From: Echria macrotheca
Taxonomy: Eukaryota; Ascomycota; Sordariomycetes; Sordariales; Schizotheciaceae
DNA: 64,000 bases
Reading direction: 5' to 3'
NCBI GenBank assembly: GCA_030411725.1
Contig: MU839854.1
Coordinates: forward strand, 163,302-227,301
The notes below the pieces were generated by a model. It had not been told where the DNA came from and searched no databases. It worked only from the letters and a program-made list of their open reading frames with translations. A program made the translations under genes and the position numbers. Of the stretch, positions 1-9,740 are shown one piece after another. The first letter of the stretch is position 1. Each line of letters opens with the position of its first letter.

Positions 1-236
1 CGTTGCCGAGACTTTGGCGGGAAGGAGAAGGTTGCGCGAGGGTTGCTAATGCTGGGGTATGAGATAGCTTGGGCACACTCAAATCGTAGCGCGTGGTGAA
101 TGTTTGGTAGGTGTGGTTCTAGGTCAAACTCAAGGTTTCTGTGGCATGTGGCGGCGGATAGACGTTTGGATCGCGGCCTGTCGGGGATGGTGTCGACGAG
201 ATAGGCCCTGTTGGTCGAGTTGCTCTCTGCACTGGG
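1..236. other. Window edge, no gene seen
   Basis: I see no supported gene. Open frames here overlap on both strands and lack ATG starts or recognisable domains. A gene truncated by the window edge cannot be excluded. Confidence 0.4.
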
Positions 237-629
237 TCACCGAACATCTCCGTCCCAGCCGGGCCTGGCCCAAGGCCGGGCCCATTCTGAATATCTCCAA
301 AAACCCACACCTCCGCCAGTGAGCTGGGCTATGGGGATGATATCCTCGTTGGCGAGTTTTCTGCATTGGTGTTTGAGCGCGGCAAACAACTTCGAGTTCA
401 GGATGACGCGGTGTCGTTCTGACTTTGGGATCCCGAGACCCAGCCGGCGTATGAGGTCATCAAGGTAGTCGTGCACGGATTCGACGGTCAGTACATGGCG
501 CCCCATATGTGTCCGCATCTTGGTCTGCCCCGCTGCATTCCATCGAACAGGAGATGAGGCGACGACGAGCAGCCCGTGGAATCTATCGGCAGTGGTGCTG
601 CAAAAGCATTTGTCGACTTCTCCGTCCAT
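237..629 (-). CDS. Possible hypothetical protein or relic exon
   Basis: An open frame of about 130 codons from the first ATG. The same frame runs a further 19 codons upstream to a TTG. Composition up to about residue 110 looks protein-like, with a mixed hydrophobic and charged pattern and a plausible helix around LDDLIRRLGLG. The last 20 residues turn tryptophan/arginine-rich and look like read-through of an intron or non-coding DNA. I recognise no domain. It could be one exon of a decayed gene, since the surrounding kilobases carry no partner exon I can place. Low confidence that it is functional. Confidence 0.25.
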   Translation of the reverse strand: MDGEVDKCFCSTTADRFHGLLVVASSPVRWNAAGQTKMRTHMGRHVLTVESVHDYLDDLIRRLGLGIPKSERHRVILNSKLFAALKHQCRKLANEDIIPIAQLTGGGVGFWRYSEWARPWARPGWDGDVR

Positions 630-1904
630 TATGGTAGTTAGCCGGCTGTTTAGGACGCTGTGGGCTTCTTCAGAGTTGACGGCCAAGTGGAAACGTGATT
701 CACACCACCTTCGCCATCGCTTGTTAAGATTGTTCTACCTAACGGCGTACTTTGTGCTGTGTGGGACTGGTGTGCAGAAAGATGTGACGGGCTGTTCTGG
801 GAACCGCTGGTCCATGCTAGCGAGACTACGCAACTTAAAATAAACGTAGGAAAATGGCAAAAAAGTGAATGAGTTGGAATGTACCGACTCAACATGTGGC
901 TGGAAAGGCGAGGACGGAGTAGGCACCAAGTAAAATTCATCACACTTCTTTACAAAGAATATAGATGAGTTGTTACTGCATTGCACGCAGCATGCCTTGG
1001 AACACACCTTAAATTCTAGACATGATTGAGTTGTTACTTCGTTGGTAGGAAAATACCATACGAGGTTCGCGGAGGAGCTAGGTACCGCATTCGTTGTTGA
1101 GACACACTGCAACAAATTGGCAAGAAGTGTGAGGATTTGAGGGAATCTGTCTATCTGTATTGGGGCTTAGCGCCTGGACAGGAGATGATAATGATGGCTA
1201 GACAGGAACTTAGCGAGATGGGAGGCGGAAATTGAAAGAAGTAGCAATTCGAGTCCCGGTCATCTCCAGCTAGTCGTTGCTCAACCTGGCCCTTCATTAC
1301 CCTGCCCAGAATTGTGTCCGCTCGATTCAAGGTAACCAAGCATCTTTCTTCCGCCGTTATGTTCTGTCGCTAGTCTCAATGGCCCAACCGTGCAGTATCA
1401 CATAATGAAACATTATCCGGAGCAGAACCTAGCCCCGCACAAGGTATGAGTTCCAACCCTTGCGTGCAGTTGTGTCATTACTAACGTGGCGAAGCAGTGA
1501 TGGGATGTTTCGTGCCTGCTAACTCAAATCGGGATGGTCTGGCCGTCTTTTAGCCTGTGAAAGCACAAATCATATCAGCCTCATCCCTTCCCAGCCCGCA
1601 GAATTGAACATGCGGCGTGGTATCGACAAGGCCTGATCAGCCATCTCGTGCTGATGGAAGGAGCGCTGTCCTGGCTGATCACGGGCACAATCGCCTCAGA
1701 CCAAGATGGAACCGGCCCCGTCCAGAACAGCCATTCAGCGACCGTCCGGTCAGTCTCTTGCACGGCAGCTCGCGAGTAGTGCAGCTCCTGACCTTTTCTG
1801 GATCTCCCTTGTTACTACAAGGCCGCACACGTTGCGCCCCTAGACGCTGGGATCCAGTCTTGTCTTGTACTTCGGTTTAGGCGGTCTCTGCTCTGCGATT
1901 TTTA
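630..1904. other. Non-coding stretch, nothing recognised
   Basis: Only short overlapping frames on both strands, mostly without ATG starts. No splice-consistent gene model, RNA gene or repeat was seen. Mixed composition with moderately AT-rich patches. Confidence 0.4.
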
Positions 1905-2212
1905 GTTTAGTGTTTGGGTTTGGGTCGCGGTGGGGTGTTCTTTCCGGTTCGTCCTTACGATTGGGTTGGGTTTGCCCAGGTTTGTTTGCTCTGGGGACTG
2001 GGTCTATTTGTGGTAGGCGCTGCGATTGGGTCTGAGTTTGGGATAGGGTCGTGGTAATTTGGGTTTGGATCTGGGTTTGGATCTGGGTTTGGATCTCGGT
2101 TTGGGTTTGGGCTTGGGTTTGGGAGTGGGATCGAGTCTGGGATCGGGTTTGAGTTTGAGAGTGGATTTTGGCTTGGGTTTGGGGTGAGTTTGGTCTTGAG
2201 GTGGGTTTAGTT
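1905..2212 (+). repeat. Degenerate G/T-rich tandem repeat (GGGTTTGGATCT-like)
   Basis: About 300 bp made almost wholly of GGGTTT, GGGTCT and GGATCT blocks, for example three consecutive GGATCTGGGTTT-type units near 2065-2100. Read on the minus strand it gives a Gln/Thr-rich frame, which is a composition artefact and not a gene. The G-runs are dense enough for G-quadruplex formation. It is not the canonical TTAGGG telomere repeat, though it shares the strand-biased G/T pattern. Confidence 0.75.
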
Positions 2213-3216
2213 TCTGCCTCAGTTCCGGTGCCTGGTTGCAGAGTTTTGGGGAGACAGGTGCGGGTGATGTATCTACATTGCTGGCGACGGGTGACCATCT
2301 TGAGCCATCTCAAGGACTGTGAACCTGATCAATCCCTAGGAGCCCTCGTATGGTCCGATCCGCCAACGCCTGACTGTGGTTCAAGATGGACTTCGTTCTC
2401 ATGTAACGCCCGAGTTTCTTTGTTTGTCTGCCTTCAACTTCTCCCCCGGTCTAGCCAGCCAGGAGGGAAGTGAGAGGCGGACAAAGGAAGAAACTCGTGC
2501 AAGGCACAGCAGGATATATATGAGTGACAAGTTTAGACAGAGAAGTCCTATTAATATTGTCGGGTCGTGGCATACTGATAGCTAGGTACTGTGTGACCTG
2601 CCCTCATGCCCTCGTGCGGTTCATCCGTCGAATTCTCCATGCTGCGTTCCGTAGGGGTCCATTAGAATGACGGTTTGATACCCGATAGTATTCTCCATCC
2701 TTGGCAGGCAAACTGATTCGTGCCAAAGTGTGATTGGTCCAGTGGATTAGAGGCCTTCCAGGGGTAACATCTCCCAGGCCTCAACACTGCAAAATTCCGT
2801 TTACGCACATAAGGATAACCAACCCCCTTCACTTGAATCCAAGACTTTCGAGGTGGCCACAGGGGAACCTGATGAATCGATGGATGAAACCATGGTGTGT
2901 TACTTGGCAGGTTGGCAGTCAGAGATGCCGTGTCTCAAGCAGGAATGGGACGTTGTCAAAGAAGGGATAGACCCTGTGATGTAGTAGGGCAATAGGCCCA
3001 TTTAGGTATTCTTCTAGGAAGAGAGCTCAGCGCTTCCTTGTTCAGCTGAGCTCTACTGCTACGGACCATTATCCTTGCACGGCAGCAGCCGTCGGTCGCT
3101 GATTTCTTACCGCCCAAAGAATGTCGTGAAGAGCTGCAGGTACCTCCCCTCCCCACTGTAGTCCGACAGAAAGCGATCCCCCGAGAGTTCGCCCCATTGG
3201 CCCTCCCGACCCCAAA
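2213..3216. other. Non-coding stretch
   Basis: No supported gene. Frames overlap on both strands at 2956-3513 without a domain I can name, and may be the decayed upstream part of the possible NACHT relic that follows. Confidence 0.35.
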
Positions 3217-3720
3217 GTGCTCAAAGACCTCCTGGAGTTTGACGCCTCGGGGAGTCTCGAAACAGGGCAGCGCGTAAAGGAGACCACATACGTAGTCGGC
3301 AAACTGGTTCGAGCCCGTTTCTTCGATGACCAAAGTTCGACGGCTGCGAGTAGACGACCCATTCTTTTTCCGATGCACCTGATGTGGTGTTGGATTGGCA
3401 CAACGACATTGGACCAGGCCAGTCAGCGCTGTGCCTTCACCCTCGGGTCCCCCGAGCAGCACTACATCTTCTTTGGCTCCATCGAGGCCGCTTCTGATTC
3501 TGCCGCGGGACACTGCACCTAAGATGCCTTCTACTTGCGTCCATCCCTACCTACCATCTGAACCGCATTTGCTCTTGGCTGAAGACGTGCGTGGAGAAAC
3601 ATGGATCCGATTGTTGGGCTTCTGAGGCGTTGCTTTTCGACCGTGTCTTCCCAGGCCTGAAGGTGATCCGCTTCATCGATGCCATCGACGAATGTCTGTT
3701 CTAATTCGGCAACCTGCCCC
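3217..3720 (+). pseudogene. Possible relic of a NACHT/STAND-type NTPase gene
   Basis: In the plus-strand frame around 3640-3700 the peptide VIRFIDAIDEC is readable and is followed at once by a stop. This matches the Walker B signature of fungal NACHT and AAA-like STAND proteins (hydrophobics, then IDALDEC). Upstream, at 3217-3522, a roughly 100-codon open frame without a clean start could be a shifted part of the same gene. No Walker A (GxxGxGKS) was found nearby in any frame, so if this was a STAND gene it has lost its P-loop exon and reading frame. The call rests mainly on an 11-residue motif and could be chance. Confidence 0.2.
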
Positions 3721-4159
3721 TGTTACCTGTATGTCTTCTTAAGCTATGCTGGGTTGCACGGGTGCCATTATGTGGATGGCATTGTTGAATCTCCCAACGC
3801 CAACGAGTGGCTGAAGCACAAATAGTGGGTGGTGTGGTATTAGCGCGTTACTCGAGAGAAGAACCTTGCCTCCTCCCTCACGTTGTCTACCTCCTACCGG
3901 GATACTTGCGTCGCTCCCAGATGGGGGTCCGAACAGGGACAGTACGGGTAACTAGAGATTGGCTTCACAGCCTAGCCAGTTCAAATACAAAGCACGAGCC
4001 GGCCTGCGGCTGGCAAACTTCATCGGTACCAAGCCAACACAGAACTTCGACTTTTACGTCCCCACCAGGCCGTCCCCGTTTCTCCAGTTTTGCGCGCTAG
4101 CTGTTTTCTTCCAGATCGATAATACCACTAGGGACGTATTCCTTGCATTAACCGGTATC
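3721..4159. other. Non-coding stretch
   Basis: Overlapping short frames only. Nothing recognised before the palindrome-rich segment that begins near 4160. Confidence 0.35.
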
Positions 4160-4360
4160 AGCGCCTCCGCTGACTGCGGGTCAGCGACCGGCTGACCAGT
4201 CAGCCACCTACAACCCTAACCCTGCACAACCCCACCGTGAATATCTGCAGATATTTACGGCGATCGGCGCCGGCCCCGCCGTAAATATGCCGGAATATCC
4301 ACACCAACCGCTGACTGACCGGCTGATTGGCCGGAGATCGCCGGCAACCCCGCTATCTTA
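4160..4360. repeat. Palindrome-rich foldback segment
   Basis: Several nested inverted repeats sit in 200 bp. GGCTGACCAGTCAGCC (4190-4205) is a near-perfect palindrome. GTGAATATCTGCAGATATTTAC near 4237-4258 is another. The CCGGC-rich core CGGCGATCGGCGCCGG folds on itself, and CCGTAAATAT recurs next to it. A second TGACTGACCGGCTGATTGGCC arm lies near 4310-4330. Two CCCTAA units occur at 4212-4223. It resembles a small foldback or MITE-type element but I could not fix its ends. Confidence 0.45.
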
Positions 4361-4418
4361 CAGGGCACTAAAGCACTATTATAGTCAAATTATATAAAAC
4401 ACAAAGTTTATAATACCA

Positions 4419-4505
4419 TTAGTCTCAGTGATACGGTCTCATCCTCCCAATCCGGCGGCATTTGCCGCCGGATTAAGTGGCTTCGACCGCTTACATTCCC
4501 CACCC
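4419..4505 (+). repeat. Repeat copy 1 of a diverged pair (TTAGTCTCAGT... CATTCCCCACC)
   Basis: Begins TTAGTCTCAGTGATACGG and ends TTACATTCCCCACC. It contains the inverted repeat AATCCGGCGGCATTTGCCGCCGGATT (4449-4474). A clearly related but diverged copy lies at 5298-5383 in the same orientation. Many differences are C-to-T or G-to-A, with this copy keeping the C and G. This resembles repeat-induced point mutation (RIP) acting on one copy. Confidence 0.6.
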
Positions 4506-4629
4506 CTTTCTCTCGCTTTACGGTACTGGCGTGAACGTAACATATGTAATTCTCCACTGATTGTCGCAATTTCGCTCGTTTGAGTCATTTCAATGATTTG
4601 CAATGAAAACCTTACTATAGAATACAGGT

Positions 4630-5217
4630 ACCGTTCTGCTACTTGCAGTGCCCACCTTCGTCAACCAACCTTACAGCATGTCATCAAATAAAGTGTTGGA
4701 TTCCAGCACTCTGGATATGTACGGACATGCGCAAGATGTGCCAGCGAAGCTGGCACAACGGATCTACGCTAGTCGTTATCGGTGTGTGTGGTGGTGTGGC
4801 AATTAGGTCACACGCACACATCGGATAGCTTCAGGTCTATATAAGAGGATGGTCCTCTGGCTTCGCCAGAGAACCATCAAGCAACAATACAATCAGCTTT
4901 TCCACCCACTTCTTTTCTGCTCCGCTGTGCCTGTCCCTCCAACATGAAGCATGTCATCAAATGAAGCATGTCATTAAGGTGGAGCATGTCATCAAAGTGT
5001 AGCATATCATCAAAGTGGAGCATGCTATGGAAGTGGAGTATATTAGGTTGTATTGTCATTATACCATTAACCGTTCTGCTACTTGTAGTGCCCACCCTCA
5101 TCAACCCACGTTACAGTATGTCATCAAATGAAGCATGTCATCAAAGTAGAGCATGTCATCAAAGTGGAGCATGCCATTGAAGTGGAGTATGTCAGGTTGT
5201 ATTGTGATTATTGTTAT
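4630..5217 (+). repeat. Tandem duplication of a unit containing a GCATGTCATCAAA minisatellite
   Basis: Two head-to-tail copies. Copy 1 runs 4630-5069 and is interrupted by the LTR at 4694-4944. Copy 2 runs 5070-5217. Both begin ACCGTTCTGCTACTTG, continue through AGTGCCCACC and CATCAACC-like sequence, and enter an array of about 15-18 bp units based on GCATGTCATCAAAGTGGA. Both then close with GTGGAGTAT...TTAGGTTGTATTGT-like sequence (copy 2 has CAGGTTGTATTGT). Removing the LTR leaves copies of roughly 185 and 148 bp, differing largely by transitions. Confidence 0.8.
4694..4944 (+). mobile_element. Solo LTR, copia-like, with 5-bp target-site duplication
   Basis: A 251-bp element with 7-bp inverted ends TGTTGGA...TCCAACA, the usual TG...CA termini. 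It carries internal promoter-like sequence TATATAAG at 4838-4845. Flanks are TAAAG on the left and TGAAG on the right, a 5-bp target-site duplication differing by one transition. The paralogous unit beginning at 5070 carries the unoccupied site (CATCAAATGAAGCATGTC), which confirms both boundaries. No internal gag-pol sequence or second LTR is present, so this is a solo LTR left by recombination. The copia assignment rests on termini, TSD length and small size only. Confidence 0.8.
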
Positions 5218-5297
5218 ACGTAAAGAGTGATGCGGAGCTTATAGGGGTTAATTGCTGCATTGGATACCGCCTAACCCAGCGAGGAAGGCCGCGGCTC

Positions 5298-5383
5298 TTA
5301 GTCTCAGTAATATGCTTTAGCCTTCTAATTCAGCGGCAAATATCGCCTTTTTCAGCGACTTTAACCAGTGACATTCTCCACCT
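5298..5383 (+). repeat. Repeat copy 2 of a diverged pair, C-to-T enriched
   Basis: Same start (TTAGTCTCAGT) and end (GACATTCTCCACC) as the copy at 4419-4505, but with many C-to-T and some G-to-A differences. For example CCCAATCCGG became TCTAATTCAG. The central inverted repeat is partly lost. Confidence 0.6.
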
Positions 5384-6253
5384 AAACTGCTCAATATACA
5401 GCGTAGTGTAGATATAAAAACGCTTCCCTGCAGCTACCTAATTCATGGATAACATGGTCTATTTGCTGACATGCTTCGATACTATGATGACATAGTCTTA
5501 CACTCTTGTTAGAAACGTTGCACCATTGTTTTGATCACTGCCAGAGCGATCAGAAGAGAAAAATATGATTGTAATTTTCCTGTTCCTGTGGGATGGCCGA
5601 GGGCCATCTTTTGTGTGCCTGAGTGCATGAACCGGATCCTGATCGACAGTTTGATCACCGGCGCCGTCAGCCACGTACAGCCACTTCGTGGCTGGCACCG
5701 TCCAATCTGACATACCCAAATCTGCGAGGCTGTCGTCCCCATCGTCAATATCCCAATACCTCCGTAATATAGCTGGGTTCTCACAATGGAGGTTAGATTT
5801 CAACACTAGGGCAATCAAATAATATAACAATTGTTTTATTATTTCTGTTTAAAATTTTATACTAGCCAGCAATTTCAATTTCGAAATCGCAGCTATCTAA
5901 AACGCTGTGCTTGCTAAAAGCTGGATTATCTCGCTATATTTGTCTGCTTCGTCATGAAGAGGTATGAATGCCAGGTATTCAAAAGTGCTTAGTATGTGGA
6001 CGAGCCTGAGATTCTTTAGGGAGGGGGCCGAGGGGTGTGGGACTCGGCGGTGGGTGTTTTGGACGATTTGTTGTTCCTCGTAGTTGGTTTCGCTATCTAT
6101 CCAGTGATCTTAAGCTGCGAGATTGTTTTCTTCAGATAGGACGGACGTAGTGCAGACACCCATGAGAGCGTAGGAGACGATGAAAGCACAGAGAGATAAT
6201 TTACTAGTGGTCATTATGTGTCAATATTGTTTTCTTACCCAGCTGGCCCCTCA
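5384..6253. other. AT-rich intergenic region, no gene
   Basis: AT-rich, especially 5780-5950. Short frames on the minus strand near 5500-5830 lack a domain or plausible structure. It includes the 3' flank of the membrane-protein gene that ends at 6254. Confidence 0.45.
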
Positions 6254-7495
6254 TTATACCCCGTGCGGCCAAAACCACGTCCAGTCGGGACAGCGATACA
6301 CATCTTCAGGCATGGCTCGGAAAGCATAAAATATCTCCACCAAAATAAAGATCCGAGCGACGATATACAACACATAAGCCGTGTCAACGATCGTGCTAAA
6401 CAGCCGTTTCCTCACCAATGTTTTCTTCTTCGCTTCACGTACCCATATCCAAAGCATGCTGAAGGAGAAGTCGAACCACGGTCGCGTTGAAATTACTGGC
6501 ACCACTCCGCCGATCGCCATAACGACTAGCAACGTCAAGCTGCTGGCCTTCCAGATGACAGCTTCGAGCGGCGTTGCAAACGGGAACCACCACCCCAGCA
6601 CGTGAACAAAGGCGTGCAGGACCGATACAACCCATACAATAGTGGCTTCCGTTCCCGTCGGTGGCGGAGGCGAGTAATCGTTGGGTATTCTCTCCAGGGG
6701 TCGCTTCGACAGTCCACCGAAGTGGAGAAGCGAGGGGAGCCGCTTCCAGCCGTCCCATGCTGGTTTCTCCACAAAGTCCATTGGCGTGTCGACGTAGGGT
6801 TCCTTAGCCGCGTCTCCTGCTGCTATGAGAAGCTCGGCTATTGTCCAATTCACCTTGATAACGGTGGGTTCTGCCACGTTCTGAGGTTTGCTGGCCCAAA
6901 AGTATGCGGTAGTCACGGAAGGGATCATGAATGCAGCAGTGAAGAGCTCGAGCGGGGTGACGGTGAGTCTTTGAGCGGCTCTGGCGCAGATCTGAAGGAT
7001 CACCCAGCCTGCTTGGGCGAAGGCCAGAGCCTTGGCGAGGAAATCAGCTTTGCTTCGGTCCCAGATGTTTTCTTTGGTGATGGTGGGGATCTCAACGCGC
7101 CTCTTGGAGCAGAGGTAGTGGATGGAGGAGGCGTTGATGGGAAACTTTGGGAAGCCGGGCGTCTCGAGGACAAAACCTCCGGCGTTGGCGTAGAAGGCGT
7201 GGACCTTGCTCCATGATTTGGCGCCGATACCGTGCATCTCTCTGACGGAAATGTTGGCGGCGTTCCATTGCATGACGGCGAACAGGGTCAGCATTTCTGG
7301 TGCGGTGACGGCGAGCACTGCCCAGCGGCACTTGCGCCAAAACGTGGTCCAGAAGCCTTCATGTGGTGCTTGCAGGTTGTGGTGTAGGACGGTCCATACA
7401 CAGACGAAAAGGGCGAGGAAGTTCGCAAACAGGATGTCGCTGGTTGCCCTTCCGTCTGGTGATGACACCCACCCAACGGTGCTGTTCGATGTCAT
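6254..7495 (-). CDS. Fungal polytopic membrane protein of unknown function
   Basis: An uninterrupted 413-residue protein from an ATG. Hydrophobic segments I can see lie at about residues 22-40, 60-80, 160-185, 190-212, 285-305, 312-335 and 372-395, so about seven membrane spans. The N-terminal pattern of a GWVSSPDGR-type lumenal start, then FVCVWTVLHHNL, is familiar from a large uncharacterised fungal membrane family often seen beside secondary-metabolite or accessory genes. I know of no established reaction for the family. It lies downstream of the squalene-epoxidase-like gene on the same strand, separated by 260 bp, so the two have separate promoters but might be co-regulated. No intron is needed and the length looks complete. 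Confidence 0.8.
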   Translation of the reverse strand: MTSNSTVGWVSSPDGRATSDILFANFLALFVCVWTVLHHNLQAPHEGFWTTFWRKCRWAVLAVTAPEMLTLFAVMQWNAANISVREMHGIGAKSWSKVHAFYANAGGFVLETPGFPKFPINASSIHYLCSKRRVEIPTITKENIWDRSKADFLAKALAFAQAGWVILQICARAAQRLTVTPLELFTAAFMIPSVTTAYFWASKPQNVAEPTVIKVNWTIAELLIAAGDAAKEPYVDTPMDFVEKPAWDGWKRLPSLLHFGGLSKRPLERIPNDYSPPPPTGTEATIVWVVSVLHAFVHVLGWWFPFATPLEAVIWKASSLTLLVVMAIGGVVPVISTRPWFDFSFSMLWIWVREAKKKTLVRKRLFSTIVDTAYVLYIVARIFILVEIFYAFRAMPEDVYRCPDWTWFWPHGV

Positions 7496-7755
7496 GGCAG
7501 GGCCATGTCCCTAAAAGGAATCGAGAGGGCCCGAGGTGCTGTAATCCGAGGGAAGAGGGCTTGGGAAGCAGAAAACTGATATTTGCCGTGGCACGATGAC
7601 CAAGACAGCCTGCCTGGTTCCGGAAGGTAGCGGTTGAGTTGTCGGAGAAAATATACAAGGGTCATCAAAAGCGGCGGCCTGCAGGTTGTTTCTGTAGCCG
7701 CCGGGCTCGTCAAAAACGGCCCTCTATCGCTGTTAGACGATTGGCGGGTTGGCTC

Positions 7756-9188
7756 TTAGCGCTTCAGCTCATCCGCCAACGGCCCCCAAATAATTTGGGA
7801 GGCTGCTGATAATAGAGCCGCGGACTGAAAGAGTGCGACCGGTAGGCCCCAGAAGGTTGCCTGCTGCATATGAAGCCGCACGCTGCACAGTGCGACCGCG
7901 AAAAAACGATAGAACAAGCGCCAGGGCTTGACAGAAAGCCCTCCCATAATCCAGGCGGCTTCGGCGAAATTTTGTTCCCCGCCTTGAATGTATTGGATGA
8001 ACCCGTGCTGCATGATCTGGAGAACCGGGTCGTCTGAAACAAAGAGCATGTAGAGAGCTTGGGCCAATATGTTGAGAGACGCGCTGTGGCTCTTCCGTTT
8101 CCAATGGAAGTCTCGCATTCTTCTCGTGATTTCTGTCGTCTGCTGGAGGTCTGGGACTTCGATGGGACTGATCGTGCTGGCCAGGAGGATCACGTCTTTG
8201 AGTGCGACCGTCATTCCGGCGCCGGTAACCGGATGGCGCATATTTGACGCATCTCCCAGCATGATGAGACCTGGCGTGGTGTTCCCGGTTGATGCCATCC
8301 AGGCGTTTGGCATGCTTCGCAGGCGGCCCTTGGCGATAGCTTCACTGAGGGAATGCTGGACGCGCTCAGGAATTGTTGGTAGAACTTTGTCGCGAAGATA
8401 TGCTCTGACGGCAGACTGACTTCCAAGTACCGTGTTGATCTCGTCAGGGATGTCAATGAGGATTCTTGTCTCCCGGGAACTGATTGGGTACATGAGAACA
8501 GGCGGGCCTTGCCCGAGAACGGCATGTGCATATCGCGGAATCGGGAGCCCAGCATCGACCATCTCGAGGCCCCAGAATCTGGACTGCGCCTCTGGGCGAT
8601 ATGGCGTGAACTGAGATCGGAAGTTCGAGCTGGAACCATCAGCTAGGATGGTAATAGGGGCGAAAAACTGACATGACGGTTAGAGACCGGTTCGCTGTCG
8701 GAGTAGACAACTTCACCTACCTTTTGTTCCTCGTCAACTCCAGCACAGGCAACACCAATAACATGATCTGAGCTGCCGTCTCTCAAGACCTCAGTCACCG
8801 TTGCCTCCAGCAACGTGACGCTAGGCTCCGCAGAGGCAGCCTCCCGGAGCTTAGAGACGAATCTGCCATGGTGAAAGCTGCGGCCTTCTGGTTTGACCCC
8901 CCCTTTCTCGCAAAACCAAAACGAAGCTTCCTGGTCCTTCCAGTAGAGGTGATAGCCTTCAATCGGCGTTGCGTCGATGCCGTCTAAACAATGGACGAGC
9001 CCGAGCTCGGTGAGCGCGTCGACACCTCCAGGTTGGAGAAGCTCTCCAACAATGCGATCGGGCTCTTTGAGGCTCCGCTCCAGTAACAGAACTTGGCGTC
9101 CTTGGCGAGCAAAGGCCATTGCTGCTGCGCATCCGGCTATGCCTGCACCGACAATGACGATGTCGTGATTGGGGGGTTCTGGAGGCAT
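7756..9188 (-). CDS. erg1: Squalene epoxidase (squalene monooxygenase) paralogue
   Basis: Two exons, 9188-8721 and 8667-7756, give 459 residues, normal for fungal Erg1. The 53-bp intron (8668-8720) has GTAGGT, a CTAACC branch site and a CAG acceptor, and keeps phase 0. FAD-binding motif GAGIAG is at residues 14-19. The family signature DRIVGELLQPGG is at about 44-55. The second FAD motif LGDASNMRHPVTGAGMT is at about 293-309, and the C-terminus is hydrophobic, as expected for an ER-anchored enzyme. The family converts squalene to 2,3-oxidosqualene using FAD, NADPH-P450 reductase and O2. A subtelomeric location suggests an extra copy beside a core ergosterol gene, but that cannot be shown from one window. 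No cyclase or P450 is adjacent. Confidence 0.93.
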
Positions 9189-9740
9189 CGGTTTGGATAT
9201 GCTCAGAAATATCTGGTGTTGAAAGTGAGACAGAGTGCGACTGCCATTTTCGAGCGGTGAAATTGTTCAGGGCGCTTCCCTCTCCGGTCGGCGCGTAAGC
9301 GCAGCCCCTGCGGCCCCTGCGCTAACGCTCCCGGGGCGCGCTTCCTGGCAAAGCGACAAATTCCATCTGAAAAACAGCAAGTCACGTGTAGTGCCTTCGC
9401 TTAGCTGATAAGCTTATCAATTTATTTTTGGAAGCACCCGTATTGAGGGAAAGTGGGATCACGTAAGTTGGCCCGTGCTTTGTGGTGTCGTGGTTGAACC
9501 GCCGCTGGATTCGCCAGAGAGAGAGCACACCGGCTTGGGGCTGACAACAAGGAGGGACCGTGCCGGCAAGCGGCATGCTAAAGGAAGACTGGAGGAACTC
9601 TTCAGTGCCAGCTTTTTGACGTGCCTTCACACGATTTCGCGGTTCGCTGGCGCTCGCTGCAAAATCGCGTTCCGGCCCGAGCTGTTCCGGAGAGGGTGGA
9701 GGGCAAGATCACGTGTATATAGGTCACGTGCAAGTAACCA
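9189..9740. other. Upstream region of the squalene-epoxidase gene with GC palindromes and CACGTG boxes
   Basis: Contains GC-rich self-complementary sequence at 9270-9350 (GGCGCGTAAGCGCAG...CTGCGCTAACGCTCC) and TCACGTG boxes at about 9383, 9710 and 9724. The last two flank a TATATA. The boxes could be bHLH sites for the divergent epoxidase, or could belong to the repeat that follows. No gene is seen. Confidence 0.4.

Noticed and set aside
1840..2313. 157-codon Gln/Thr-rich minus-strand open frame
   Set aside because: It is the translation of the G/T-rich repeat, starts at TTG, and has no fungal gene structure.
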